64,000 nt of DNA, from the NCBI RefSeq assembly GCF_051106095.1, contig NC_135787.1:154946001-155010000 (forward strand). The letters run 5' to 3'. The DNA comes from Pogona vitticeps (Eukaryota; Chordata; Lepidosauria; Squamata; Agamidae). Below are positions 1 to 12,530 of this stretch, one piece after another. Under the pieces are notes generated by a model. That model made no database searches, had not been told where the DNA came from, and saw nothing but the letters and a program-made list of their open reading frames with translations. A program made the position numbers and the translations under genes. Every line of letters begins with the position of its first letter. Positions within the stretch are counted from its first letter, which is position 1.

Positions 1-165
1 GACATGGCTATTTAGGCAGGCTTTCCCTCCTGCTGTATATTTTTACATCTTGGATTTTTACATGTTATTGTTTTTATTGTGTTTAAATTTTGTCATGCTG
101 CCCAGAGTACACTATCTGTCTAGATGGGCGGGGTATAAATCTAATAAAATAAATAAAATAAAAAA
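1..165 (+). mobile_element. L2-type LINE, 3' end
   Basis: Reads as the 3' untranslated tail of an L2-clade LINE. A T-rich stretch is followed by a block resembling GCCCAGAGT, then GGGCGGGGTATAAAT, and a short AATAAA-type tail near 138-165. The same ending recurs in other L2 remnants of this window. Only the tail is present. Confidence 0.5.
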
Positions 166-171
166 TATAAT

Positions 172-462
172 AGAGGGAGGCAAGTCCATGCCCTGGCCCA
201 TGACTTGTGCTTTCTTCAGGCTGATTGTTAATCCAAAGTCTTGGCAGGCCTTGCTAAAACGATTCATGAGTTGTTAGAGGTCTTCAGAAGAATGGGCAAA
301 AACAGCTGCATTATCGGTGAAGAGGAAGTCCCGCATGCATTTCAGTTGGACTTTGGTCTTTGCTCTCAACCTAGAGAGATTAAAGAGCTTTCCATCTGAT
401 CTAGTCCGGAGATAGACACCTTCTGTTGCAGTTCCAAAGGCATGCTTCAGCATGACAGCAAA
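172..462 (-). mobile_element. Decayed non-LTR reverse transcriptase fragment
   Basis: On the minus strand the segment translates in two neighbouring frames to LINE reverse-transcriptase palm sequence. RDFLFTDNAAVFAHSSEDL resembles the F-A-D-D catalytic box with the second D changed to N. It is followed by MNRFSKACQDFGLTIN, the usual next block in RTE-like and CR1-like elements. The frame change and altered active site show a dead fragment. The clade is uncertain. Confidence 0.45.
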
Positions 463-479
463 AACAACAACAAACAAAC

Positions 480-944
480 AAAAAACCTGGGTTGGCGTGC
501 CAGATATCTAAACCACTGAGGGATAGTCATTCGTATCTGGTCTTTCTTTCTTTTTTTTTTTTTTTAAGTTATCTGCTTGTTTTTAAGTCACTTAGGCCAT
601 GATCCAAATTACTACACAATTAGTTCTGCATGACCACAGACTTGGATTATTGAACTAATTTCTCTGTTATTTGAAATAAAGGATCTTTTCACAAACATTT
701 TGCATAATATTGTATAATGGACTATATCTAATTTTTCTTGGACACATACAGTTAGTAATTAATCATGTGCCAACAAGTGCATTCTGATTTACAGGGGCTC
801 TCCCAGGATTTTGGCTTATCAGTCCATCCTTCTGGTGACCCTGTGAAAGCATGCAGCTTACCCAAGATTGCACAAGTAGAAGGGCATAAAACACCACCAT
901 CTGCACATGCTCTTAGTGATCTTGTCTTGGTCCTTTCCTATAAA
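480..944. other. No recognisable feature
   Basis: AT-rich sequence with a poly-T run near 548-566. No exon, RNA gene or repeat is recognised here. Confidence 0.4.
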
Positions 945-1012
945 GCAAACTAGGGTTTTGAACCCCCAGCCCTATAGCTCCATCTCACTGAGCTATACCA
1001 GCATTTCACCTA
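945..1012 (-). mobile_element. tRNA-derived SINE head
   Basis: On the minus strand it shows a tRNA-like A-box region (GGTATAGCTCAGTGAGATGG) and a B-box-like GGGTTCAAAAC. This is the head of a tRNA-derived SINE without its body. Confidence 0.45.
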
Positions 1013-1144
1013 TAATTGACTGAGTGATTTATTATGTGCCAATCAAGACCATACTGGCTCATGGCTGTTCTTGTATAAAGTACTCAAAAGTGCTATCCTT
1101 CCCTTCTTTTGGACATTCTAAGACTTTGCAGCCTGCCTGGATCT

Positions 1145-1248
1145 ACTTTTTTTTCAGGAAGCACAGTTAGGAATCAGCCTCATGACCTTTTGGCTCTACA
1201 GCCAGGTACTCAACTCACCAAGCTATCCAACCAGCTTTCACCTGTAAT
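1145..1248 (-). mobile_element. tRNA-derived SINE fragment
   Basis: The minus strand contains GGATAGCTTGGTGAGTTGAG, CTGGCTGTAGAGCC and a CACTGTGCCTCCTG-like block. It is the same family as the copies near 6.1, 33.1, 35.4 and 58.8 kb. Only the head is present. Confidence 0.5.
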
Positions 1249-1287
1249 TAAGGATGAATGAATCTGTCAATTTCAATTTCTCCTACA

Positions 1288-1535
1288 TTTGGTTGTTATG
1301 GGGTTTTCGGGCTCTTTGGCTGTGTTCTGAAGATTGCTCTTTCTGATGTTTCGCCAGTCTCTGTGGCCGGTATCTTCAGAGGACTGGACTAGGAACTCTA
1401 TCCATGCTCTGTTCCTTTTGCTGGCCACAGAGACTGGCGAAACATCAGGAAGAACAACCTTCAGGACATGGCCAAAGAGCCCGAAAAACCCCAAAACAAC
1501 CATCAGATCCGTGTCGTGAAAGCCTCCAAGAATAC
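1288..1535. mobile_element. Inverted pair of Penelope-like element termini
   Basis: An imperfect palindrome. The left arm, about 1290-1385, begins GGTTGTTATGGGGTTTTCGG and carries GATGTTTCGCCAGTCTCTGTG. The right arm, about 1413-1503, repeats these blocks in reverse complement and ends in CCCAAAACAACC followed by ATCAGATCC. The terminal motif is one I associate with Penelope-like elements of reptiles. No coding part is present. Confidence 0.4.
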
Positions 1536-1539
1536 ATCT

Positions 1540-2739
1540 CCTACATTTATTAATTTTTAAAATTTCATGGCTTTTTTCATTAAATTTATGAAAACATGTA
1601 TGGATAGTGGGAATCTGTTATTAAAAATGAATCAAACAAAATTGGATTACTGAATATTTAGCCACTGCAGAATAAAAAAGGCAGTTTTACAATGGTATTC
1701 CAGTTTGTGAATGGTATTCTACCACTAGATGGTGCATATGCCTTGAAATGCATACTGACAAGTTTATAGTCTATTTTGTTTCTATCTGAATTTTCAGAAC
1801 ACTCTTTGGGTTCCACACATTCAGCATTCTATGGAACTTTTACTAATAGAGTCTTCATTCTAATTGTTATTAGACTAATTAATCTGAGAAAAGTTGGTAA
1901 TAGATGCTGTCTTTGGGGGAAAATACATTACTAAGGTACTGCAAAAACTGAGTGATTTCTTCTTTTTAAATACAGCATTGCAAAATATTCAGTATTGCAA
2001 AATATTCCTAATCCTTGTGCAGGAATAAACTGAGTGAGAGAATTAATTAAAAATAGTTTCCTGTTTTAATCATATCTCTTTCTAAAAAATGAAATGAAAA
2101 TTTTCTGTATTGGCCTTTATAGGGAGGAAGCAAAGTTATTTTTTCTGAAGCCATTTCAACCGAAAAGTAAAATTTTACCTGAAAATGAATGAAACTAATG
2201 AATGTACAAATAGGAAGGGTGTAGTTAAATTTTAGCCATGATACCCAGTCCTACCAAGCAACTTTGGGTAAGTCACTTACTTTTGTCCTAATTTGTTTTA
2301 GAGGTTCATATTTGAGAACTAAATCTATATACCACCGCATGTTGTTCAGAAGTACTAAGATACTAATGCATGTATAAAGAAGAACTATACTTAGAGCCTT
2401 CTTCAGCCAGCAAGGAATATAATTTTTTTCTCTCCAAAAAGTAACATGGCTAAATTGATCCAAATTTTCTGTTGAAACCATTTTGATAACTCCTTCAGTG
2501 TTCATGAAGCTTGAAATCAGGGATAGGAAACATATGTTTCCCCAGATGTTGCTGGATTGCAACTCTTTTAAATTCTAGCTAATACAGCAATACAATACCT
2601 GCAAGATCACATGTTCCTGATCTCTGTTCTAAATGAGTATGCAAAGTTGGTTCAGTCCCTGCTAGATCCGTCTGGCCCTTTCTTCGATGTGTTGTTCTAT
2701 ACCTGCATATCCTGTCACTCCCCTTTTCTGTTCAGATAA
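1540..2739. other. No recognisable feature
   Basis: AT-rich, apparently unique intronic or intergenic sequence. Short open frames show no domain or codon bias. Confidence 0.4.
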
Positions 2740-2747
2740 ACAGTATC

Positions 2748-3013
2748 CAGGGATGAGGCCTCAAGTCACAGGACTCATTGGCAAGTCAGACTTAAGTCAC
2801 ACCAGTGACTCGACTCAGACTCGACTCAGATTTTTTTCCCCCAATGACTTGGACTCAACTGACAATTCAGAACCAATCACCCATCCTTTTTTTCAGGGAA
2901 AAATGGCTTGTTCTTAATAGGGACTTTGAGTTGAGTCTTGGGAATTGGGAATTGGTACCAAAGACTCAGATTCGGACTTGAGACCCAGACCCAAAGACTT
3001 GCCAACATCGCTG
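2748..3013. mobile_element. Short hAT-like non-autonomous element
   Basis: Begins CAGGGATGAGGCCTCAAGTC and ends GACTTGCCAACATCGCTG, which are imperfect inverted repeats. Both sides carry AGTATC, consistent with a decayed 8-bp target duplication. The interior is rich in repeated GACTC-type words. There is no transposase. Confidence 0.45.
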
Positions 3014-3022
3014 GTAGTATCC

Positions 3023-6000
3023 GTTCAGGGGGCAACAAGGCAAGCCAGGTGTTGCTAGACAGGGGTCACAGAAACCTGGAAGAATTGGGAGTGAACCATT
3101 TGTTCCAATAAAGAGCTGAAGCTCAACTGAAACCCCTTATAGTCTTGGACCAGACAACTAACACATCCAGGCTCCACGACAAATTGGAAAGTCTTGAACA
3201 GAATGGCCTTTGACTTCAGAAGCTTATTCTTGTCATGCTGCTGATGTTTGCATAACAGCGCCAATGACTGCAGATTTCTTGAAGGAGGATGTTAGTTTTC
3301 CTTCAGGGACCATCATTGTTGATTCAGGCTTTATTTATGGCTCTTGAGCTCAGCGTTCTTCTTCACTTCAGTCTTTCAGGTTTAGGAGTTTTCAGTCTGC
3401 TGGACTTGGGTGTTTCTGACTCAAATCCCCTCGAGTGCTTAGGTGTTGTGTCTCCGCTTTCGGTGTACCTGCGCCCTCATTAAGGCTTTAATTTTACTCT
3501 TTCTTTCTTAGGAGCAAGCACCATTGAAGGCAACGGGTCCTTTCTGAATAGACACAGACAAAATAATGATAATAGTATGTTCACCAGTTGGTAGGATGAT
3601 ACAGAGAATGGACCTCATCCTAATGCAATAGCATATCTCCTCCAGATAGTTCAGCGTTGGTCCCAATAGTCCAGGCAGCATGACAAAGAGCTATATTTTG
3701 TATGCCCTGGGCCTTGCTCCTGAGTGACACATAGTGCTTTGTGTGCTTGGTGGGAAAATGTTCACATTGGTAAGAATTGTGTGTGACTCGGCCTAGTCTG
3801 TCCTTTTATCTCTCCCCCCCACTGCTAGAATACACCTCCAAAGGTTCTGTCCTTCCTGTTATCAAAGTGGCACTGCATCATGAGACCTTCTTTTATCAAA
3901 GCCACTGAAACAATTATTAATATGGAATACCAATACTTTTATGCTGTGCAAGTTGTTACCCCTTCAGGGACATAATATGTAAAGCTCTATCTAGACTGTT
4001 AACAAATGTGTGTTCCTAAAACACATTGTTGCCAGCTGTCATTTTGAAAGGGAAGCAGCTTACAGAGGAATGGACTCGGGGACAAATAAATAAGAGAAAA
4101 ACACAGGAAATCAAGGCAGATGTTTCTGGATAGAAAAAGCCTACAGGGAAGAATGCATTCCAAGCATCTTAACCCACCATTAGTATCACGCAAAAGTATT
4201 AACATATGCCTTGTCTATATGGCAATTTCATCACTTGAGTGGGAGATGTAACTAACCATTTATTTTGATCAGTGCACCACTAGACAGCACCACCTTTTCA
4301 ATGCTAAATACATCACAACGAAAAATAAAAGCAATGGAGATGGCCTGGCAGAGCAGCAGAGAACTCTGAGAGGTCAACAACAACTGATCCATTAGAGAAA
4401 GTATACTTGCTGAGTAGAATAAATCTTTATGTGCAAGTTAAGGGGCAAAATCTTACTGGCATAACTTTGGCATTTGGTGGCAATTTTTTTTACCATTAAC
4501 TGCTTCCCTCACTGTGTGCTAAGATTACCAAAGACTTCACCAGAGCAAATGGGAGCCCCAGGGAGCCCCAGACCCTGAAATTGGGGGGGGGGGGGGATGG
4601 AGACCTTCCATAATTGTAAATTAAATGTTTCTGGAGCTCAATCCAAGTTGTGTTGGTGAAAAGTAACACAACAGGATTTGTCCAATAAATCAGTATAGCC
4701 ATTTTTGGTTGCATACCAGTCATGTGACTGACATGTAAACATTGATGCTTACATTGATTTCTTAACTTGCAGCAATTCACTGCTGAAATTTACATCAATG
4801 GCCTTATTTTGGTGTAAATATGTAATAGGATCACAGTCTACAAATATATGCTATATATATTTATATAAAAACCTTTGCATCGTTGGGATAGTATGACCAC
4901 AAAGTGGGAAATGTTTCTTCTGACTTGGCCAACTCTTGTCTCTTACTGAAAGTTTCCTTTATTGCAGCAGCCATACAGCTGACTTGGCTTGGTCTGAAAG
5001 GGACGGGGGGGAGCAAGATTTCCATTAGTCTTCATAAGAAAGGTGTATAAACAAGTCACCCTGGCATCTATACAAAGGTTGCCAAAGTAACTGGGTGCAT
5101 CCACACCAAACATTTTCTGTTCTAATTTTCATTTTACATAATTTCTGTCAGGCAAACTGGAACATAGGAAACAAAAATCAACCATCAGCTACTGTGGATG
5201 TGGCTTGCACATTTCACATTGTTCAGATGCATTTTACCAGTCCACTGCACAGAGCCTTATGTACACTATGCAACAACTAATGGTACTACTTGAATGCAAC
5301 ATGGTCCCCAAACTTTGATAGCAGTGCCTCCACAACTAAACATTACAAAAGTGATTCCGAAGAATGGGAGTCAAATATTTTTCCCCGATCTTTGTATCAT
5401 ATCTGAAACATTAAATGTATGTTAAGAAAATGATAGTTTTTACTTCTTTCTCTGGAGCTCAATCCAATAGCAAATGGATTAAAGCAAATGTTTAAAGCAC
5501 TGATAAATATGTTACTGTGGACATGCAATCTAGAGGCTAAATACAAATCTGTTTCTCATTAGCATTACCCTGAGCCATGCACTATTCTGTGTTTCATATG
5601 TTTGACAGATCAAACAAGACTTTAATAAGACAAAGATGTTTCTAGATTTGATAGTATCTAATATTATTTTTTTGTTTTCCAGATGTTTGTTTGTTTTTGG
5701 CAGCAGTTGAAAATGATCAGCTATTTGATATTGTGGAGGAAAAATAGCACATGTGCCATTCCCTGTTTATGGATTTCCGTTGCAATTCTGAGAAATGAGT
5801 TTTCCCAAAATATGCATATATTAAAAATTACAGTTTATATATGAAAGGAGTAAAAGCTTGAGGGAAAAGGGAATTGTTATTTGATGGAATATAGGGTTCC
5901 ATTAAAGAGCCGGTGAACATCACATTCACAAAACAATGGGCAGAATGCAATTGATGTTTGCGTAGTTAATTGTAGCTAACTGACAAAGTGCCAGGTACAT

Positions 6001-6128
6001 CTCATTTGCATAGTTTGGCATGTGACTAGGTACACCACCAAGGTGCACTCTGCAACTTGATAAATTAGTCACAATTAGCCCCCCCCCCAAGTTATGTTAG
6101 TCTTACATAAATACCAGGAAGAATCTGG
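3023..6128. other. No recognisable feature
   Basis: Apparently unique AT-rich DNA with a poly-G run near 4581-4594. No SLRP exon was recognised on the minus strand, although EPYC exons could be expected here. Confidence 0.4.
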
Positions 6129-6129
6129 C

Positions 6130-6490
6130 CATTAACCATTAAGTATAGCTCAGTGAGTTACTGTAAGTAGGTTAAAAGTTTGATTCCCCACTGTGCCTCT
6201 TGTGAGTACAACTGTGTTTTTCTTTTTATATTTTTATATTTCTATATTTGTTGGTTGGGTGGGATGTAGTTATGTTCTTGATTTTTATTTCACTGTTGGA
6301 AACTGCTCAGAGTAATGGCAAAGCCACTAGATGGAGCAGTATAGAACTATAATAAATAAATAAGCTGCACAGTCCCAAGGCACCCCCAGATGAAGGGAAT
6401 GGTAAACCACTTCTGCGTATTCCGTCTCTAGAAAACCCTGAAAAGAGTCGCCATAAGTCAGAATTGACATGACTATACATGATTATTATA
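6130..6490 (+). mobile_element. tRNA-derived SINE, split by an L2 tail
   Basis: The head (GTATAGCTCAGTGAGTTAC, then TTTGATTCCCCACTGTGCCTC) lies at about 6143-6215. The tail (GGGAATGGTAAACCACTTCTG to GTCGCCATAAGTCAGAATTG) lies at about 6363-6480. An L2 3' end separates the two. Confidence 0.6.
6216..6362 (+). mobile_element. L2 3' end inserted in a SINE
   Basis: A T-rich stretch is followed by AAACTGCTCAGAGTAATGGC and a short tail of AATAAATAAATAA. It interrupts the SINE body and is therefore younger than that SINE copy. Confidence 0.5.
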
Positions 6491-6841
6491 CATATTGGGA
6501 GACGTCCTTACCAAGTCATCCTCATTTTATCTATGAAGAAAGCTTATAAAATGAATCTTTTAAAAATGAATATTTGATACAATTACAATGATGACCAATA
6601 TATACCATTTAGAACCATGTTGTATAGCTGCAACACACTATTATGTATTGATGTGAACAGGTTTGCCAGTTCAGATTTGCACCCCACCAACTAATTGCTG
6701 GCATCGGCACCCTCCAAACTGAAAGCTGCTGGAACTCTACTTCCTGTCTCCTAAGACCTTTCAGGAATTGGTGTCTCATTGTGAACTAGAAAGAGAACTT
6801 TCACTGCATTTGGTGGGGATTGGACCAGATGTTCTTTAGAG

Positions 6842-6977
6842 TAGTGGTCCTCAACCTTGAGCCTCCAGATGTTCTTGGACTACAATTCCCAGAAGCCTTC
6901 ACCACCACCTCTGCTGGCCAGGATTTCTGGGGGTTCAAGTCCACGAACATCTGGAGGCCCAAGGCTGGGGATCACTG
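6842..6977. mobile_element. Fold-back hAT-like MITE
   Basis: A near-palindrome whose left end TAGTGGTCCTCAACCTTGAG mirrors the right end CCAAGGCTGGGGATCACTG. Both halves share CCAGATGTTC and CCCAGAAG-type words. Flanks CTTTAGAG and CTTTTGAG match at 7 of 8 bases, as expected for a hAT target duplication. Two relatives sit at 32.5-32.8 kb. Confidence 0.65.
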
Positions 6978-6985
6978 CTTTTGAG

Positions 6986-9900
6986 TACCTACGAAGTTTT
7001 AAGTCCTGTGGTTCTGTAACATATCATACAAGCAAATGAGCCACGTTAAATTCTATACCATATCTGTGTCTCCATTGTTCTCCTGTGCTTCATCAGTGCT
7101 TTAGCCACACTCTGTAGCAAAACAGCAAAAGAAGGAAGACACAACAAGCAACTCCTCTGGTGCTCTTCCAGCAGGCTAGCAGGATTTTGAAGCCTCCTGG
7201 GTTGCTGCTGACATGGCTCCTCCACTCATTCCTCCCAGCCAACTACTCTAGAATTTGCTGTTGAGGCTCAAATTTCCAGAATTTCCAAAAGACATTGGCA
7301 GTCTGTAATACAGTCTGGGAGAAGTCTGAGATTGCACCAGCTAATTTTCAGTCCTATACCCTCTCAGGCTAGCTGTGCAAGGTATACTAGAACATCTGGA
7401 ACACCTGCTGGCCAACTTTGAACCTTGATAAGAACATGGATTCTTAGCATCTGGCCCTGGCCTTTTAAAGCTCTACTTTGGTATTAAAGAAGTGTGTGAA
7501 GTCTAGTCTGTTCAGGGAAGTGTGCTAGTTATGGCCTCTCTATCATTATATTGAACATGGAAACACGACTGTTTGGAGAGGAAGAAGCCACTGTACTTGG
7601 GAAGCTTCGCCATATTAGACTCCCATTCCCCAACTTCGAATTAGGCTTTTAGATCACACAGGGAGGCTGCCAAGCTAGAGCAACCTCCCTGCTTCCAGAC
7701 AGTCATGCTTCTGCGTTTGACGCAGTGATAAAGGAGATGTGGCCAGCATGTTCTCTTCAACTCCACATTCCTCCTTAATGACAACAGGGCTATAATTAAC
7801 ATTTCAGGAATACTGATTTAAATAAATGAGTTCTAATTCCAAACTCTTCTCTTTTGAAATCAAAGGGATTGAAAATATTTCTAAGTAAGCTGGTTTCTCA
7901 TCAGAAAGGTTTGATTTTAAAAAAGAATTTTAAGGGTCTTTTTACTTTTGATTGATACTGATATGCTTTCCAAAATAAGCATGAAACATTACTACCATTA
8001 CCTGGAATTTCTGCACAATGTCTTTTCTATCTAATGATTACATTAGGCCCTGTTACATGTTCCCACTAGTACAACTGGGAAAATAAAATATTAAATAAAA
8101 ATATGAATCCATCTGAGCTTTTCAACTATCTATCATTTTATGCAGTGCTTTCCACTCAGATATTTTTCCATCTACTAAGCAGATTTTTTTTTAAAAAAAA
8201 AAAAAACAGATTCTTCAAATTAGTCTCCTATTATGTTTTCCCTGGTGGAAAGGAGCTACATTATAAATTGGTTTCCAGAGTGGTTTCTATTAAGTGCCTA
8301 TTGGTGTACCCTGGCAAAATCCCCAAGCAACCTGAAGTCCTCAAAACCTCAGAAGAGGATCCATTAATGTCATACATTGTTGAGAAAGAAAATTATTCAG
8401 GAAAAAGCTCGTATTTGTTTACCTGGCAGTAAATAAATGAGTTGCAAAATAAATACAAAAATTAGTCTCTTGGGCTGGAATCTATGTAAGCACGCTTTCT
8501 GTCCTTTGGAAATAAGATTTTACCACTCTCTTTAGCAACATTTGTCCAAACAGTTACTTGACCAAAAATAACTATATGAAGCTTTCTATTAACACACACT
8601 TTGGAAGAAAACCTCAGCTATCAACAATCATTGAAAATGATTTTAAACATCCATTACAAGTCCAAGTCTCCATGTATGCCAGGTGACATTTCTGTGGTTG
8701 AGCGAGAGGCTAGGTTGGGGGGGGGGGGATCAGGGAGGATACCCTGCAATTCCAGCAGACCTCAACAAGGGGCAGTTTGGGGCTATTGTGACATGGTCTG
8801 ACCTCTTGACTTACCACAGCCAATTCATTTGGGAGTTGGGACTAACATGAACAGAACTCAGAAGAAACCTCTTCTCTCTAGTCTGCTGTCTACAAAAGTC
8901 AGGATGGTTCTTCCATAAGCTTAGCCATTGTGTTATTATTAGTTACAATATTTCTTAGACTACTTAAGGCACCCAGCCCCATTGTTATGATGGCAAAGTA
9001 AGCTCTGTTATCATTTTGAACCTTCTTTGAACCTAGCTACCAGTTCACAGGGCTAGGAAGGAATTTTATGCAGGGTTGTAACTATTTATCCTGGTCTCAC
9101 AGAAACCTCTTCAGTGCATGTATTTGCTTGGCTACTGCCATGGGACCATTTCAGACCTTGCCACCAATATTTATAGCATCATGCCTTAGTTGAGGGATGA
9201 GCACGAGATCTTCACTCTTAGAGAGAGCATAGCTCCTGTAATGGCCTTGGAGAGACAAAGCATGGATCAGCCCATCTGTGGGTAGACACTCACTTGGTGG
9301 CCAGATAGAACTTCGATCTTTTCTGTATTCTCCACTGGTTTGCTGAATTAGACTCAAAGCTGCTTGAATTTGTAACACCGTAAAGAAATTTGTCATGTTC
9401 TCATCTCCTTTGGGCTCTAATCAAGGGGAAAGGGCACCTTTTGAAGGGAACAGTGCAATTGGAACATTATATTTAATTGACATCTGCCCATCCATTCTAG
9501 CTTCACCACCATGATCCGGATCCTGATTCTTCTGCCTCAGTTAAAAACTTCCAGCTGTTGTTTAACCATGGCAAGCCTATTATATAAACAAATGCACTGT
9601 TGCCCAGGTTGCACAATGTATATGACTGATCTGATATTTTCCATGAACAATTAGGGATTTTTTTTAAAAAAACCTGAATTCTGAACAGTTTATGTCACTA
9701 ACTGTTCAGACAGAATACATAACCTGGAAAGCTGATGCTTCTGAGCTTGTGTACTACGTGCTACTTCCATATGGAAGTTCTGTAAGTTTTGGTAACTCCA
9801 TGAAGCAATTTAAAGTTTCTCGCTCTCTTTAATTTAGTTTTTCTTGTACAATCTATGTCATATACTACCACAGCTGAAAACATTCCTCTCTTAATCTCTC

Positions 9901-10397
9901 AGCTTTGTTTTTACCCTTCTGCTATTATTTAGTCTTGTGCAACTTCAAGGAAGAGAAAATGATTATGTTTAAGAATGCCCTTTAATCCAAGTGATTATGC
10001 AGGCATTTTTGTTCTTTTTAAAGATCTAAAAATGCAGGATCTAAGTGCTGACATTTTTTTCCACCTTGTACTCCTAATTTAATTTCAACAATTTTACATA
10101 AGAACACTGGCAATTCCCTTTGTTTCACTGATTAACAGCTGTCTCCTGGAGAGAGTACCCTGCTGTCCTTGTTCTTTTGGTCTAAGGATGATTATTATGA
10201 TGATCTTGGCTGCTCAGGGGTCAACAACACATGACCCCAAATTGTGTGTGTGTGTGTAAAGCAGTCCAAAGTAGATCCAAGGGATGAGAACTGGTCCTGG
10301 GATCTAATGAACTTCCTTGTCCCCTGGACAGGATGAAAGCTAATGATATGAACCAAGACCTAGCACTGAAATAGAAAAGATTCAGGATTCCAAAGAG
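6986..10397. other. No recognisable feature
   Basis: Apparently unique AT-rich DNA with a T/A run near 8186-8206 and a poly-G run near 8717. A minus open frame at 9151-9396 has no recognisable domain. Confidence 0.4.
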
Positions 10398-10470
10398 AGG
10401 GCAATCATAGAATTACAAAGTTGGAAGGGACCTATAAAGCCATCAAGTCCACTCCCCTGCTCAATGAAAT
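10398..10470 (-). mobile_element. CR1 LINE 3'-end fragment
   Basis: Carries TCATAGAATTACAAAGTTGG, then GGGACCTATAAAGCCATCAAG and CCCCTGCTCAATG. This is the antisense of the conserved CR1 3' terminal region, and only the end is kept. Confidence 0.55.
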
Positions 10471-11172
10471 TATTGTATATCTTTTATATTTCTTATTTTG
10501 GATTACCTTCATTTGATCATCGTGCACAAAATTGCTTTACTGATATTGCAGAAAATAGCACCACAAACAAAAGAGGAGGGCTGTAAGTTGCCAATTAGAA
10601 TTCAAAGAACATTTGGAAAATTGTGGGGAAAGGGGATTTGAATCTTTTCAAATTCTTGGAAGCCCGCCACTTTGGATTGGATTTATTCCTTGCTAGTCTA
10701 CTGCTGCCACTGCTCTTCCTCCACTGCAGATTGCATTTTTTAAGGTTAATATTATTATCATCTTACTTCTGGTCATCCATTTTGGATTATCTTCCAGACT
10801 ACATGGATTCCATGCTTTTTTTTTTTTTTTTTTTTTTTTGCTTTTTCATCATATTGATGTTTTTTGAAGGGATTTTCACTGTTTCCTTTATGGAGCAGCA
10901 TGAGCATCAGTATCAGGAAGGGCAGGAGGAGAGGAGACCAAAAGGCCAGGGCAGGTATGACTCTCTGTAGAAAGGAACTCCACATACCTACCCTTGTTGC
11001 AGTCATATTGTCCATCTCTCTTAGGAGCAGTTTAACACTAGAAATGGAGGACCCTCCACATGAATTGGACTAGCTGGGAGCCCCTTGACTCACTGATAGA
11101 TCTAAGCTGCTCCTAGTAAAGGGAATGTGGTGACAAGATACAAAGAACACAGACTGTGAACAAGTGGATTTT
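10471..11172. other. Unassigned sequence with poly-T run
   Basis: No gene was recognised. A poly-T run at about 10818-10839 produces long but meaningless open frames on both strands. Confidence 0.4.
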
Positions 11173-12530
11173 GTTGTTGCTGCTGCTGTTGTTCTTGTTT
11201 AGTCGTTAAGTTGTGTCCGACTCTTCGTGACCTCATGGACCAGAGCACACCAGGCCCTCCTATCTTCCACTGCCCCCAGAGTTTGGTCAAATTCATGTTG
11301 GTAGCCTCGATGACAGTGTCCGATCATCTCATCCTCTGTCATCTCATTCTCCTCTTGCCTTCACACTTTGCCAACATCAGGGTCTTTTCCAGGGAGTCTT
11401 CTCTTCTCATGAGATGGCCAAAGTATTGGAGCCTCAGCTTCAGGATCTGTCCTTCCAGTGAGCACTCAGGGTTGATTTCCTTCACAATGGATAGGTTTGC
11501 TCTCTTTGCAGTTCAGGGGACTCTCAAGAGTCTCCTCCAGCACCACAGTTGAAAATCATCAATTCTTCGGTAGTCAGCCTTCTTTATGGTCCAGCTCTCA
11601 CTTCCATACATCGCTACTGGAAAAACCATAGCTTTGACTACGCGGACCTTTGTTGGAAAGGTGATATCTCTGCTTTTTAAGATGCTGTCTAGGTTTGTCA
11701 TCACTTTCCTCCCAAAAAGCAGGTGCCTTCTAATTTTATGGCTGCTATCACCATCTGCAGTTATCATGGAGCCCATGGCTTCCTAGCCTCCATATCTTCC
11801 CCTTCTATTTGCCAGGAGGTGATGATGATCACCATGGCCATGATCTTCATTTTTTTTTTATGTTGAGCTTCAGACCACTCTTGGCGCTTTCCTCTTTCAC
11901 CCTCATTATGAGGTTCTTTAATTCCTCCTCGTTTTTTGCCATCACAGTGGTATCATCTGCATATCAGAGATTGTTGATATTTCTTCTGGCAATCTTAATT
12001 CTGGCTTGGGATTCATCCAGTCTGGCCTTACGCATGATGTATTCTGCATATAAGTTAAATAAGCAGGGAGACAATATACAGCCTTGTCATACTCCTTTCC
12101 CCATTTTGAAACAATCAATTGTTCCATATCCAGTTCTAACTGTTGCTTCCTGTCCTACACATAAGTTTTTCAAGAGACAGATAAGGTGGTCAGGGACTCC
12201 CATTTCTTTAAGAACTTGCCATAGTTTGTTGTGGTCGACACAATCAAAGGATTTTGCATAATCAATGAAGCAGAGGTAGATGTTTTTCTGGAACTCTCTG
12301 GCTTTCTCCATAATCCAGCGCATGTTAGCAATTTGATCTCTAGTTCTTCTGCCCCTTCGAAAGCCAGCTTGTACTTCTGGGAGTTCTTGGTCCACATACT
12401 GCTGAAGCCTGCCTTGTAGGATTTTCTGCATAACCTTGCTAGCTTGTGAAATGAGTACAATTGTACGGTAGTTGGAGCATTCCTTGGCACTGCCCTTCTT
12501 TGGGATTGGGATGTAGACTGATCTTTTCCA
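11173..12530 (-). mobile_element. Bov-B LINE copy A, 3' half
   Basis: Read on the minus strand this is the reverse-transcriptase and C-terminal part of a Bov-B (RTE clade) LINE. At 12087-12431 the translation includes CFIDYAKSFDCVDHNKL, a standard RT block. At 11513-11776 it includes GSMITADGDSSHKIRRHL and MYGSESWTIKKAD. The 3' end, at the low coordinates, carries the Bov-B ending that reads CACGAAGAGTCGGACACAAC on the minus strand and then a TTG-type tail. Frame changes show that it is dead. Confidence 0.85.

Noticed and set aside
765-953. Open frame containing a QDFGLS-like word similar to LINE reverse transcriptase
   Set aside because: Only a handful of residues agree and the surrounding sequence does not continue the match.
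9151-9396. 81-codon minus-strand open frame
   Set aside because: No recognisable motif, no splice sites and no neighbouring coding blocks. Chance is the simplest explanation.
10623-11015. Overlapping open frames on both strands around the poly-T run
   Set aside because: They are hydrophobic or low-complexity products of a homopolymer with no domain and no splice context.
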